A stretch of 64,000 nucleotides of DNA, from positions 1 through 64,000 of the forward strand of contig NZ_PJRS01000044.1 of assembly GCF_002858925.1 (NCBI RefSeq), read 5' to 3'. Source of the DNA: Caulobacter zeae. Lineage in GTDB: Bacteria; Pseudomonadota; Alphaproteobacteria; Caulobacterales; Caulobacteraceae. The position numbers and the translations under genes are program-made. Shown here piece after piece: positions 49,498-57,840 of the stretch. Numbering within the stretch: position 1 is the stretch's first letter; the number at the start of each line of letters is the position of its first letter. A model generated the notes under the pieces. It made no database searches. It was not told the origin of the DNA and saw only the letters and a list, made by a program, of their open reading frames with translations.

Positions 49498-51981
49498 TCA
49501 GAACTTCACGGCGAGCTCGACGCCGAAGGTCGCGCCGGCGGCGGGCGAGGCGAAGTTTCCCCCGAACTCCGGCGCCGGGATCACCTCGCTCAGGTACTTC
49601 TCGCCGGTCACGTTCTTGCCGAAGGCCGTGACGCTCCAGGTGTCGGCCTCCAAGCCGGCCCGCAGGTCCAGCGTGGCGTAGGCGTCGCGACGGCTCTTGG
49701 CGTAGTTGGCCCGGCCCAGTGCGCCGTAGCTCAGCTCGAAGACCGTGGGCGCGTCCTGGTCCTGCACGACGTGGAACCAGGTCGGTCCCGTACCGCGCAC
49801 GTCGGCCCGCAGGCGCAGGGCGAGGTTGTCGGGCAGCGGGTGGAGGTAGTCGGCCGCCAGGTTCCAAGTGTAGCGCGGCGTGTAGGGCGACTCGTTGCCG
49901 ATGGTGTCGGGCCGCACGCTGTTCTTGCGGATCTCGCTGTCGGTATAGGCGCCGGAGGCCTCCAGCGTCAGGCGCGAGCTTGCCTTGTAGCGCAGTCCCA
50001 GTTCCGCGCCCTTGATCCGAACCTCGTCAATGTTGGACACCACCCGCAGCAGGCCGAACGGACCGACGAAGAACTCGAAGAACTGCATGTCGTCGACGTC
50101 GGTGTGGTAGGCGGCCGCGTCGATGGTCAGCCGGCCGTCCAGCATCCGGCCCTTGGCCCCGATCTCGAAGCTGCTCGAGACCTCCTTGTCGAAGTCGTCG
50201 CGGATGCTCACCGGCTTGTAGCCGGCCGCCGTGCGCACCGGATTGACGAACAGGTTCACGGTGGCGGCGCTGCCCTGGCTGTTGAAGCCGCCCGACTTGA
50301 AGCCCACGCCCCAGTCGCCATAGAGCGTCCAGTCGTCGCTGGCCTTCCAGCGCAGGGCGATCTTGGGCTGGACCTGATCGTAGGTCTTCTTCTGGTCCTT
50401 GATGCCGCCCGGATTGATCGTGGCGTCCAGGCCAGGGTTCAGCGCCGCGCCGCCGGTATAGGGTGGGCCGTTGAAGTCGATGTACTTGGTGCGCGCGGCC
50501 GTCGGCACCAGGTTGTGCACCTTGCGCTCTTCACGGTCGTAGCGCAGGGCCAGCGAGCCTTCGAGGCCGGGCGTGAGGTCGTAGGCCAGCTGGCCGAACA
50601 CGGCGGCCACGTCGCTCCTGAAGTCGTCCCAATAGAGCTGCTCGGTCGAATAGGCCGAGGCGGCGGGCACGTAGAGCGCGCGCGGAACCTCGCCGCCGCC
50701 GTCCAGGCCCGTGGCCACGCCGACCTCGCGGTCGATGCGCAGGGCGTAGGCCCCGACCATCCAGCGCAGCGCCTGGTCCGAGCGCGAGGTCAGGCGCAGC
50801 TCGCCCGAGACGTCGCTCTGGTCGCGCTTCTGGTACTGGTAGCCGTCGCAGGCGGTCGGCGTGTAAGGCCCGAAGAACGAGCCCGCCGCCGTCGGCGCCA
50901 GGTACTGCGGCGCGGGCAGGGTGATCCCCTTGGCGGTGAGGTTGGCGATCGAGGCGGCGCAGGCGGCGCTGGCGTTGAAGAAGCCGAACGAGGCCGAGGT
51001 CCCGTCGGCGACCAGGTCGTTGTCGATGTCGGAATAGAGGGTCCAGGCCGTCAGGGTGGCGAAGCCGAGGTCCCATTCCAGCTTGGCCGAGACCTCCAGC
51101 GCCTGCTGCTCGTTGGTGTGCGGCACGTTGTTCTGGAAGGCGAAGCGGTGGTCGTTGACGTCCTCGTAGTAGGACGGCGTGGCCAGCACCGAGGCGAAGG
51201 CGGGCAGGGCGAAGACGGCGTTGTAGGCGATCGAGCCGGCGGTCAGTTCGCCGTAGCGGGCCTTGAGGTCGAGCTTGGTCTTCTCGTCCAGTCGCGCCAC
51301 GAGGCGACCGTTGAAGTTATAGCCCTCGAAGCGGTCGACCGCGCCGCCGCCGAAGTCGCTGCCCCAGAAGCCGTCGGTCTTGCGGAAGTCGGCCGACAGG
51401 CTGCCGGAGATCCGCTCGCTCAAGGGACCGGCCACGCGGAGGTCGCCGGAAAAGCTGTCGCGATTGCCGACGCTGATCTTGCCCTTTCCCTCGAAGGTCT
51501 CGCCCGGCTCGACGGTCGAGACGATGATCGCGCCGGCGGCGGCGTTGCGACCGTAGACCGCGCCCTGCGGGCCCTTCACCACCTCGATCTGGCGCAGGTC
51601 GGAGAATTCGCGGTTGAAGGCGGCGGGATTGGCCATCTGCACCCCGTCGACGACGAAGGCGAACGAGGCCTGGGCGTCGCGGGCGCCGTTGACGCCGCGG
51701 ATGTTGACCTGGGCGTCGCCCTGTTCGGCGGCCTGCACCAGGCTGACACCCGGCGTCAGGGCCACGAAGTCGGCGGCGCGGGCGACGCCGGCGGCTTCCA
51801 GCGTGCCCTGGCTCAGGGCCGAGACGGCGGCGGGCACGTCACGCAGGTTCTCGGCCCGCTGGCGGGCGGTGACCATCACCTCGTCGACGGCGGTGGGCGT
51901 CTCCTGCGCCGAGGCGGCGCCGCCCCAGGCCAGGGCCAGCAGCGAGACGCCCATGAGAGCGGCGGTTTTCTCAGGTTTCAT
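49498..51981 (-). CDS. TonB-dependent receptor (hyu cluster)
   Basis: An 827-residue outer-membrane receptor: signal peptide (about 1-25, LLALAWGGAASAQ), TonB box (VDEVMVTA), plug (DFVALTPGVSLVQAAEQGDA, VEVVKGPQGAVYGRNAAAGA-like IEVVKGPQGAVYGRNAAAGA) and a beta-barrel ending FGVELAVKF. The plug shares the Caulobacter/sphingomonad style seen in receptors for aromatic and terpenoid compounds. It heads the - strand cluster with hyuA, hyuB, the CoA transferase and the amidohydrolase, so it probably imports their substrate. It is divergent from the HMG-CoA-lyase-like gene 184 bases away. Confidence 0.9.
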   Translation of the reverse strand: MKPEKTAALMGVSLLALAWGGAASAQETPTAVDEVMVTARQRAENLRDVPAAVSALSQGTLEAAGVARAADFVALTPGVSLVQAAEQGDAQVNIRGVNGARDAQASFAFVVDGVQMANPAAFNREFSDLRQIEVVKGPQGAVYGRNAAAGAIIVSTVEPGETFEGKGKISVGNRDSFSGDLRVAGPLSERISGSLSADFRKTDGFWGSDFGGGAVDRFEGYNFNGRLVARLDEKTKLDLKARYGELTAGSIAYNAVFALPAFASVLATPSYYEDVNDHRFAFQNNVPHTNEQQALEVSAKLEWDLGFATLTAWTLYSDIDNDLVADGTSASFGFFNASAACAASIANLTAKGITLPAPQYLAPTAAGSFFGPYTPTACDGYQYQKRDQSDVSGELRLTSRSDQALRWMVGAYALRIDREVGVATGLDGGGEVPRALYVPAASAYSTEQLYWDDFRSDVAAVFGQLAYDLTPGLEGSLALRYDREERKVHNLVPTAARTKYIDFNGPPYTGGAALNPGLDATINPGGIKDQKKTYDQVQPKIALRWKASDDWTLYGDWGVGFKSGGFNSQGSAATVNLFVNPVRTAAGYKPVSIRDDFDKEVSSSFEIGAKGRMLDGRLTIDAAAYHTDVDDMQFFEFFVGPFGLLRVVSNIDEVRIKGAELGLRYKASSRLTLEASGAYTDSEIRKNSVRPDTIGNESPYTPRYTWNLAADYLHPLPDNLALRLRADVRGTGPTWFHVVQDQDAPTVFELSYGALGRANYAKSRRDAYATLDLRAGLEADTWSVTAFGKNVTGEKYLSEVIPAPEFGGNFASPAAGATFGVELAVKF

Positions 51982-52165
51982 CGATCAGGCTCCCCTCCAG
52001 TGATCGGGGGAGAGCTTGCGCCGCATACCGACGTTCGCCGCGCGGTCGCGCGCGCTCCCCGCCTGTCGGGCGCCGGGGGGCGGGGCGCTGGCTTCGCGGG
52101 CCTCGCTCCGCATCCTCGCGCGCCATGCCTGCCCGCCTCGCGGGCGTCCGCCAGGAGACCGCGCC

Positions 52166-53080
52166 ATGACCGCCCGCATCGAGATCGTCGAGGTGTCGCC
52201 CCGCGACGGCCTGCAGAACGAAAAGGCGATGGTCTCGGCCAGCGACAAGGCCGCCCTGGTGCTGAAAGCTGTCGAGGCCGGCGCCCGGCGGGTCGAGGCG
52301 GTCAGCTTCGTCAATCCGCGCGCCGTGCCGCAGATGGCCGACGCCGACGAGGTGATGGCCCGCCTGCGCGGCCAGCAGGACCTGCGCGCGCGCGGCGTGT
52401 CGCTGATCGGCCTGGTGCTCAATCGCCGGGGCCTGGACCGGGCCATCGCCGCCGACGTCGACGAGGTCAATTTCGTGGTCGTGGCCAGCGAGACCTTCAA
52501 CGCCCGCAACCAGGGCGTCCCGATCAGCGAGACCCTGCGCCAGATCTCCGAGGCGCCGCAGGTCGCGCGCCAGGCCGGCCTGAAGCTGGGCGTCACCATC
52601 GCCGCGGCCTTCGGCTGTCCGTTCGAGGGGGAGGTGGCGGTCGAGCACGTGGCGCGCATCGCCGCCGAACTGGCCGACTACGGCGTCGCCGAGATCACCC
52701 TGGCCGACACCATCGGCGTGGGCGATCCGCTGGCGGTCGAGACCCGCTTCACCGCCGTGCGCGCCGTCGCGCCGGAGGCTGTGCTGCGCGCCCACTTCCA
52801 CAACACCCGCAACACCGGCCTGGCCAACGCCTTCGCCGCCTGGCGATCGGGCGTTGCCAGCCTGGACGCCTCGATCGGCGGCATCGGCGGCTGCCCCTTC
52901 GCCCCGGCGGCGACCGGCAACGTGCCGACCGAGGACCTGGCCTACATGTTCGCGCGGATGGGCGTGTCGACCGGCCTGGACCTGCCGTCGCTGATCGACG
53001 CGGCCGGCTGGCTCAAGGGCGTGCTGGGCGCGCCGGCCCTGCCGGGCATGGTGTCGAAGGCGGGCGGGTTTCCGGCCTAG
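52166..53080 (+). CDS. Hydroxymethylglutaryl-CoA lyase-like enzyme
   Basis: A 304-residue TIM-barrel lyase of the HMG-CoA lyase/DRE family, which cleaves 3-hydroxy-3-methylglutaryl-CoA-like esters to acetyl-CoA and an oxo acid. The N-terminal VSPRDGLQNE carries the catalytic Arg/Asp. HFHNTRNTGLAN holds the metal-binding HxH, and IGGIGGCPFAPAATGNVPTE is the C-terminal signature with the active-site Cys. AGGAG lies eight bases before ATG 52166. It is divergent from the TonB receptor of the hyu cluster. Together with the CaiB-type CoA transferase it suggests that the end product is a branched hydroxyacyl-CoA (inference). Confidence 0.92.
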   Translation: MTARIEIVEVSPRDGLQNEKAMVSASDKAALVLKAVEAGARRVEAVSFVNPRAVPQMADADEVMARLRGQQDLRARGVSLIGLVLNRRGLDRAIAADVDEVNFVVVASETFNARNQGVPISETLRQISEAPQVARQAGLKLGVTIAAAFGCPFEGEVAVEHVARIAAELADYGVAEITLADTIGVGDPLAVETRFTAVRAVAPEAVLRAHFHNTRNTGLANAFAAWRSGVASLDASIGGIGGCPFAPAATGNVPTEDLAYMFARMGVSTGLDLPSLIDAAGWLKGVLGAPALPGMVSKAGGFPA

Positions 53081-53086
53081 CAGAAC

Positions 53087-53213
53087 CTCCCCCTCTGGGG
53101 GAGGCGGCCGAAGGCCGGTGGGGGGACGTTTTCAGCTGCCGCTGTGGTGGAAGTTCAGAAATCACGCCCCCCACCGATCGCTTCGCGATCACCTCCCCCA
53201 GAGGGGGAGGTTC
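53087..53213. repeat. Family B palindromic repeat doublet, copy 3
   Basis: AACCTCCCCCTCTGGGGGAG at the left and CTCCCCCAGAGGGGGAGGTT at the right are perfect inverted arms. They enclose GGCCGAAGGCCGGTGGGGGG and CCCCCCACCGATCGCTTCGC. It lies between the converging lyase and DUF2141 genes. Confidence 0.85.
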
Positions 53214-53233
53214 CTGTTTCGTCAGGCTTTCGC

Positions 53234-53647
53234 CTAGTACTTCAGCCCCACAGCCACACTGGCGCCGTCGGCGCCGACGTCCACGGCCGAGTCCTCGAAC
53301 TTCGGCGGGCCGAACCTCGCCTTGGGATCGCGCGACAGGCCGACGCCGTCGGCGGGCAGGCCAAGGGCGGTCTTCTTCATCACGCCGTCGCCGTCCTGGT
53401 CGTGGAAGGCCAGGAACGACCAACGGCCGGCCGGCAGGCTGGCGAACTTGGCGCTCACCCCGCCCGAGGCGGCCGGGACCTTCACGTTGTAGGGGCAGGT
53501 CTTCAGGAACGTGGCCTTGTCGCAGGCCGACACCACGACCTGGCCCTTGGTGTTCTGGAGCCCCGAAACCTTGACCTCCACGGAGGCTGCGTGGGCAGCC
53601 CCCGTGACGGCCAGCGCGGCGACGAGGACGAGGATGCTCGGTCTCAT
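53234..53647 (-). CDS. DUF2141-family exported protein
   Basis: A 137-residue secreted protein (signal peptide about 1-20, ending GAAHA). It has the DUF2141 pattern: SVEVKVSGLQNTKGQVVVSA in front, FASLPAGRWSFLAFHDQDGD in the middle, and the C-terminal DPKARFGPPKFEDSA. The fold is beta-sandwich-like and the function is unknown. It lies 14 bases downstream of the Rieske oxygenase gene on the same strand and is probably the last gene of that operon, although its role in the pathway is not evident. Confidence 0.82.
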   Translation of the reverse strand: MRPSILVLVAALAVTGAAHAASVEVKVSGLQNTKGQVVVSACDKATFLKTCPYNVKVPAASGGVSAKFASLPAGRWSFLAFHDQDGDGVMKKTALGLPADGVGLSRDPKARFGPPKFEDSAVDVGADGASVAVGLKY

Positions 53648-53661
53648 GCGCGTCGCTCCCG

Positions 53662-54837
53662 CTATTCGGCCGCGGCCGGCGCGGAGCCGCCGTGGCGCTG
53701 TTTCAGGGCCTCGGCCCGCACCCGCTCGCCGTCGACCAGCGGCACGGTCTTGAGCAGGAAGTCCTTGGCCTCCGCAGGGTTGGCGCGGTCGGGCGAGGGG
53801 ATCACCATCGCCCGCTTGCCCTGCACGTCGCGCTCCATGGCGTCGACGTCCAGCGCCCAGCCCTTCTCGATCAGCTCGCGGCGCTTGTTGCGCCAGGCCA
53901 CCATGATGCCGTCCGACTTCACGCTGACTTCCTCGTGCAGATAGACGGGCAGCAGCTCGGGGCAGACCTTCTCCATGATCACGCGGTCCTGCTCGAAGAT
54001 GCGCAGGGTGCGGCGGCGGCTGTCGCCGTCCCAGATCTTCTGGGTCAGGAAGTTACGGGCCATGATCCAGCGGGTGATCGTGGTGGTCTCGTCGATCGGC
54101 GTGTTGACGTCGAAGATCACCGTCGACCAGGTCGGCGTCGGGCGGATCTGGATGCGCACGTGGGCGCCCGACACGTGGAAGCCGTTGCGCACGGTGACCA
54201 TGCTGCGCTTGGCCTTGCGGAAGAACTTCCACATGCCCTTGTACTCGGGCGGCACGAACTTCAGCTCGGCATAGGCCGACCACTCGTCCTGCTCGAGCGT
54301 GAACTCGTGGACCTGCGGGGCTTCCTTGTCGCCGAAGCTGGGGTGGACGAAGGCCGCGTGCGAGGGGTCGATGCCGTTCTCGGTGATGCGGGCGTAGTTG
54401 GCCTTCCACTCGTAGGTGCCGCGGATGCAGCGCCAGGCCGGGTCCTCGAACTCGGGGAAGGGCGGCAGGGGCGGGCGCTCGGCCTCGGGCAGGTCGCCCA
54501 TGAACACCCAGATCATCCCGTACTTTTCCAGCACCGGATAGGCGTCGACCTTGGCGCGGGGCGGGATCTTCACGCCGGGCTCCTGCGACGGGATCTTCAC
54601 GCACTTGCCGCCGCCGTTGAAGCGCCAGCCGTGATAGGGGCACTCGATGGCGTCATCGACCACCATGCCGCTGCCCAGCGACGCGCCGCGGTGGATGCAG
54701 ACGTCCGACAGGCAGCTGACCTTGCCCTTGGAGTCGCGGAACACCACGAACTCCAGGCCCAGCATCTTCACGCGCTTATGGCCGCCATTGGGAATCTCGT
54801 CGCAGTACTCGGCGACGTACCACTGGTTCTTGATCAT
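53662..54837 (-). CDS. Rieske non-haem iron oxygenase, alpha subunit
   Basis: A 391-residue oxygenase component. The Rieske [2Fe-2S] ligands are Cys47, His49 (CIHRGAS), Cys66 and His69 (CPYHGW). The mononuclear iron site is in NGIDPSHAAFVHPSFG, with His160 and His165. Ring-hydroxylating and demethylating oxygenases (VanA/phthalate-type) have this length and layout. It needs a reductase, which is not encoded nearby. ATG 54837 overlaps the stop of the serine hydrolase gene by four bases. An attack on an aromatic or cyclic substrate after hydrolysis by its neighbour is inferred. Confidence 0.9.
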   Translation of the reverse strand: MIKNQWYVAEYCDEIPNGGHKRVKMLGLEFVVFRDSKGKVSCLSDVCIHRGASLGSGMVVDDAIECPYHGWRFNGGGKCVKIPSQEPGVKIPPRAKVDAYPVLEKYGMIWVFMGDLPEAERPPLPPFPEFEDPAWRCIRGTYEWKANYARITENGIDPSHAAFVHPSFGDKEAPQVHEFTLEQDEWSAYAELKFVPPEYKGMWKFFRKAKRSMVTVRNGFHVSGAHVRIQIRPTPTWSTVIFDVNTPIDETTTITRWIMARNFLTQKIWDGDSRRRTLRIFEQDRVIMEKVCPELLPVYLHEEVSVKSDGIMVAWRNKRRELIEKGWALDVDAMERDVQGKRAMVIPSPDRANPAEAKDFLLKTVPLVDGERVRAEALKQRHGGSAPAAAE

Positions 54838-56045
54838 GGCGCCTTCTCCGGCTGCGGGGCGGCGGGGGCCGCCAGACCGCGAAGAATGAGATTGGGTATC
54901 TTGGTGTCGTCCCAGTCGTCGAGATCGACGCCGTCGCGCAGGACGACCAGCTTCTGGGAGGGCACGATCCAGAGACGCCGCTTGCCCCAGCCGTCGAGGA
55001 AGATGGCGTCTTCTGCGGCGATCGGCTCGGCCGAGACGCTGGCCTTGTCGGGGCGCTCGGGCGAGTAGATGCGGTTCTTGACGAACGGGCGGCCGCGCCA
55101 GATCTGGAAGCCGTAGCCCGGATTGGCCTTGCCCGGCGCGCTCATGGCCGCGACGTAGTCGGCGCTCAGCACGTACTTGCCCTCGAACGAACCGCCGTTG
55201 GCCAGCATGATCCCGATGCGCATCCAGTCCTGGACCTGCGAGATCATGCAGCAGTCGCCGTGCGACAGGCCGCCTTCCTTGGCCAGCCAAAGCGAGCCGT
55301 CGTGCATGCCCAGCGGCTGGAACAGCTTTTCCGACATGTAGTCGGCGAAGGTCTCGCCGGTGGCCCGCTCGACGATGACGCTCAGCGCAACCGGGTCGGG
55401 ATTGTGGTGGCCGAACACCGTGCCCGGCGGATGCACGGCCTTGAGGGCCAGGTTGTCCTTGGCCAGGTCCGGCGACAGGAAGGTGCGGATGGTGCTGGAC
55501 CAGGGCGCGTAGGAATAGTCCGGCGGCTCCAGGCCCGACGACATCTGCAGGAGGTCGCGGATGGTGATCTTCGAGCGCTCGTCGTTCTTCCACTCGGTGA
55601 TGAAGTCGGCGGCCGGCTGGTCGACCGATTTGATCTTGCCGTCGGCGATGGCCGCGCCGACCAGCATGCCGGTCATGGTCTTGGTGAAGGAGTGGGCCTT
55701 CATCACCGTGGTCGGGCCGACGCCGTTCCAGTAGCGCTCGTAGACGATGGCCCCGTCCTTGACGACGATCAGGGCGTCGGACTTGCGCGCGCCGGCGTAT
55801 TCGGCGGCGGCCTCCAGCGCGGCGGGATCGATCCCCGCCGCTTCCGGCGTCGTCTGGGGCAGGGGCGCGGCGGGGGCGCCCTTCACCACGGCGACGGGCT
55901 TGTACCAGTCGATCGGCGGTTCCAGCGGATTGACGGTGAGGGCGCGGAAATAGCGGCCCCAGTAGAGCGGCGCGGTCGCATAGGTCGCCGCGCCCGCCAG
56001 GACGACGGCGCCGAGACCGATCAGCAGGATCTTGCGCTTCTTCAC
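54834..56045 (-). CDS. Serine hydrolase, beta-lactamase/NylB-like
   Basis: A 403-residue hydrolase of the class C beta-lactamase/esterase fold. An N-terminal helix (about 5-24) anchors or exports it. The catalytic SxxK is Ser119-Lys122 (HSFTKTMTGMLVG). The tyrosine-loop region PPDYSYAPWSSTIRTF and the HHNPDPVALSVIVERATGE part resemble 6-aminohexanoate-oligomer hydrolase (NylB-type). Such enzymes open amide or ester bonds in the periplasm. It is the middle gene of a three-gene unit, starting 2 bases after the propeller gene and overlapping the Rieske gene. The substrate is unknown. Confidence 0.88.
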   Translation of the reverse strand: MKKRKILLIGLGAVVLAGAATYATAPLYWGRYFRALTVNPLEPPIDWYKPVAVVKGAPAAPLPQTTPEAAGIDPAALEAAAEYAGARKSDALIVVKDGAIVYERYWNGVGPTTVMKAHSFTKTMTGMLVGAAIADGKIKSVDQPAADFITEWKNDERSKITIRDLLQMSSGLEPPDYSYAPWSSTIRTFLSPDLAKDNLALKAVHPPGTVFGHHNPDPVALSVIVERATGETFADYMSEKLFQPLGMHDGSLWLAKEGGLSHGDCCMISQVQDWMRIGIMLANGGSFEGKYVLSADYVAAMSAPGKANPGYGFQIWRGRPFVKNRIYSPERPDKASVSAEPIAAEDAIFLDGWGKRRLWIVPSQKLVVLRDGVDLDDWDDTKIPNLILRGLAAPAAPQPEKAP

Positions 56046-56047
56046 CT

Positions 56048-56941
56048 TCAGGCCGCCTTGGCTTCGACGATCGAGGTCACGCCGAACGGGATGTCGAGCT
56101 TGACGCTGGCGACCAGCTCGCCGCTGTCCAGCGCGATCTTGGCCAGCTGGCCCGAAAAGAAGTCGCCGGCCCAGAAGTGCGCGCCGTCGTCGGTGACGCG
56201 CAGGAACGACCAGCCGCGGCCTTCCGGCACGGCGTAGGTGCGCAGCACCGAACCGTCCTGGGCCACGCGGCGCACTTCGTTGCCGCAGCTGACCAGCACG
56301 TCGTCGTTTGGGACGGCGGCGATGCCGAACACCATGCCCGGCGGGTCGGTGCGCACATAGAGCGGCGACAGCTGGGCGTCGGCCTCGATGTCGTAGCGAT
56401 AGACGGTGTGGCCGGTCTCGGAGACATAGGCCACGGTCTTGCCGTCCGACAGCACGGTCAGGTGGGTGACGCCCAGGAAGCCCATGACGCCGCCATGATA
56501 CTCGGGGCGATAGAAGCGGGTCACGCGGCCGTCGGCGTCGAAGCGCACCAGGCGGCCCTCGCCGGTGAAGGGCGGGGCCAAGCCCGAGAGGTGCTCGCCG
56601 GCCAGGGCGCCGCCGTCGGGCAGGAACACCATCGAGCCGAGGCCGCGACCAGGCAGGAGGGAAGCCTGGCCCGGCACGCGCAGCCCTTCGGCGTCGATGC
56701 GGGTGACGTTGCGGGCGAAGGGGTCAAGGGCGTTGAGCTCGCCGGTGCGGGGATTCACCGCCAGGCCCGAAACCATGCCGAAGTCGCCCGTATGCAGGGC
56801 CGCCTTGATCTGGAGGTCGGGGCTCAGGAGGAGGATCCTGGACAGCCCGAGCTTCAACTTGTCGTCGGTGACCATCGTCGCGGCTACCCAGAGGTCGCCC
56901 GCCTGGGGTTTGACGGGGAGAGATAGGGGATCGCCGAACAT
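56048..56941 (-). CDS. SMP-30/gluconolactonase-like beta-propeller protein
   Basis: A 297-residue protein with propeller-type repeats: SGLAVNPRTGELNALDPFAR, GSMVFLPDGGALAGEHLSG, THLTVLSDGKTVAYVSETGH and VFGIAAVPNDDVLVSCGNEV. SMP-30-like enzymes hydrolyse lactones in a metal-dependent way. No signal peptide is seen, so it is probably cytoplasmic. An in-frame TTG lies one codon upstream; ATG 56941 is preferred because GGAG is six bases before it. It is the first gene of the unit with the serine hydrolase and the Rieske oxygenase. A palindromic TetR-type operator lies 62 bases upstream. Lactonase activity is inferred from fold only. Confidence 0.75.
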   Translation of the reverse strand: MFGDPLSLPVKPQAGDLWVAATMVTDDKLKLGLSRILLLSPDLQIKAALHTGDFGMVSGLAVNPRTGELNALDPFARNVTRIDAEGLRVPGQASLLPGRGLGSMVFLPDGGALAGEHLSGLAPPFTGEGRLVRFDADGRVTRFYRPEYHGGVMGFLGVTHLTVLSDGKTVAYVSETGHTVYRYDIEADAQLSPLYVRTDPPGMVFGIAAVPNDDVLVSCGNEVRRVAQDGSVLRTYAVPEGRGWSFLRVTDDGAHFWAGDFFSGQLAKIALDSGELVASVKLDIPFGVTSIVEAKAA

Positions 56942-57002
56942 CAAGGTCTCCGCTTGCGGTCAGGCCCGCGCTCGGCGGGATGCTCGGAGACTTTCAAAAA
57001 GG

Positions 57003-57015
57003 GACCGATCGGTCA
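57003..57015 (-). promoter_or_regulatory. TetR-type operator in front of the oxygenase operon
   Basis: GACCGATCGGTC (57003-57014) is a perfect 12-bp palindrome between the 3' end of the TetR gene and the propeller gene. On the - strand it reads TTGACCGATCGGTCCC, so it overlaps a possible -35 (TTGACC). The shape is a typical TetR-family operator, probably for the adjacent TetR. Confidence 0.75.
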
Positions 57016-57020
57016 ATTTT

Positions 57021-57695
57021 CTAGTCGGCGTTATCCGCCTGACGAGAAGTGGCGGCGTCGACGCCGGTCTGGTAACGGCCCATCACGTGATCCAGCATGC
57101 CCACGACACGCTCCCACGCCAAGTCGTCATGCAGGTCGAAACCGAAGAAATTCGGCTCGAACTTGGCTCGCATGCCGACATAGGACACGGCCGACAGCAT
57201 GGTCATGGCGATGGCCAGCAGTTCCTTGTCCTCGCTGCGCTGGCCGATGAACAGCCGCTCGTACTCTTCCCAGATGCGGATGCGCACGGCGGTGACGGCG
57301 TCGCGCAGTTCCGGCGGGCCCGCGAACTCGCCGGCCATGATCGTGGCCACGGCCGGATGGGCGCGCAGGGACGAGGCGTAGGTGCGCACCAGCATCCGCA
57401 GGCGCTCCATCGGCGGGCGCTGGTGGAAGGTCTCCAGCGGCTCGTCCAGCATGTCGGAAAGGCGCGGCCAGATGCCGGTGCGGCGCACCCAGGCGTCGGC
57501 GACGCCGCCCAGGCCGCCGAAGTAGTCATATATTTGTTTCTTGCCGACGCCGGCTTCCTTGATTAGGGCGTTCACACCCGCGTCGTGGACGCTTCCGCGC
57601 TCCATAAGACGCCCGAACGCCTCTACGATCGCTGCTTCGGTGGCGATCCGGCGCGATTGCCGAGGCTTTGTTGCGGGCGCTACGTCTGTCAGCAT
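57021..57695 (-). CDS. TetR-family regulator of the oxygenase cluster
   Basis: A 224-residue TetR-type regulator. The helix-turn-helix lies at about residues 30-60 (AIVEAFGRLMERGSVHDAGV, NALIKEAGVGKKQIYDYFGG). The remaining helical domain contains WPRLSDMLDEPLE and MLSAVSYVGMRAKFEPNFFG. The start is ATG 57695, with AGGAAAG upstream; the frame is open to 57734. It lies between the propeller-hydrolase-Rieske unit and the divergent TonB receptor, so it can control both. A perfect palindrome is present in front of the first, and a weaker TTGACCGTCGGGG (57776-57788) in front of the second. The inducer is probably the imported substrate (inference). Confidence 0.88.
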   Translation of the reverse strand: MLTDVAPATKPRQSRRIATEAAIVEAFGRLMERGSVHDAGVNALIKEAGVGKKQIYDYFGGLGGVADAWVRRTGIWPRLSDMLDEPLETFHQRPPMERLRMLVRTYASSLRAHPAVATIMAGEFAGPPELRDAVTAVRIRIWEEYERLFIGQRSEDKELLAIAMTMLSAVSYVGMRAKFEPNFFGFDLHDDLAWERVVGMLDHVMGRYQTGVDAATSRQADNAD

Positions 57696-57840
57696 GGCGG
57701 GACTTTCCTGAACTCCTATCCGATGGACGGACAAACGCTTTATCGCAAGACCTGTATTGGTCCGGCTCCATCATCTTGACCGTCGGGGAACAGTCGCGGG
57801 GAACGCGGCGGGGTGTGGTCAAGATTTGAAGAGGGGAGTC

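Noticed and set aside
2253-53213. Repeats considered as a CRISPR array
   Set aside because: Copies are scattered over the window as palindromic doublets, with no regular spacers and no cas genes.
49486-53574. A 1362-codon + strand frame across the TonB receptor and the lyase
   Set aside because: It is antisense to the receptor and out of frame with the lyase, whose motifs are in another frame.
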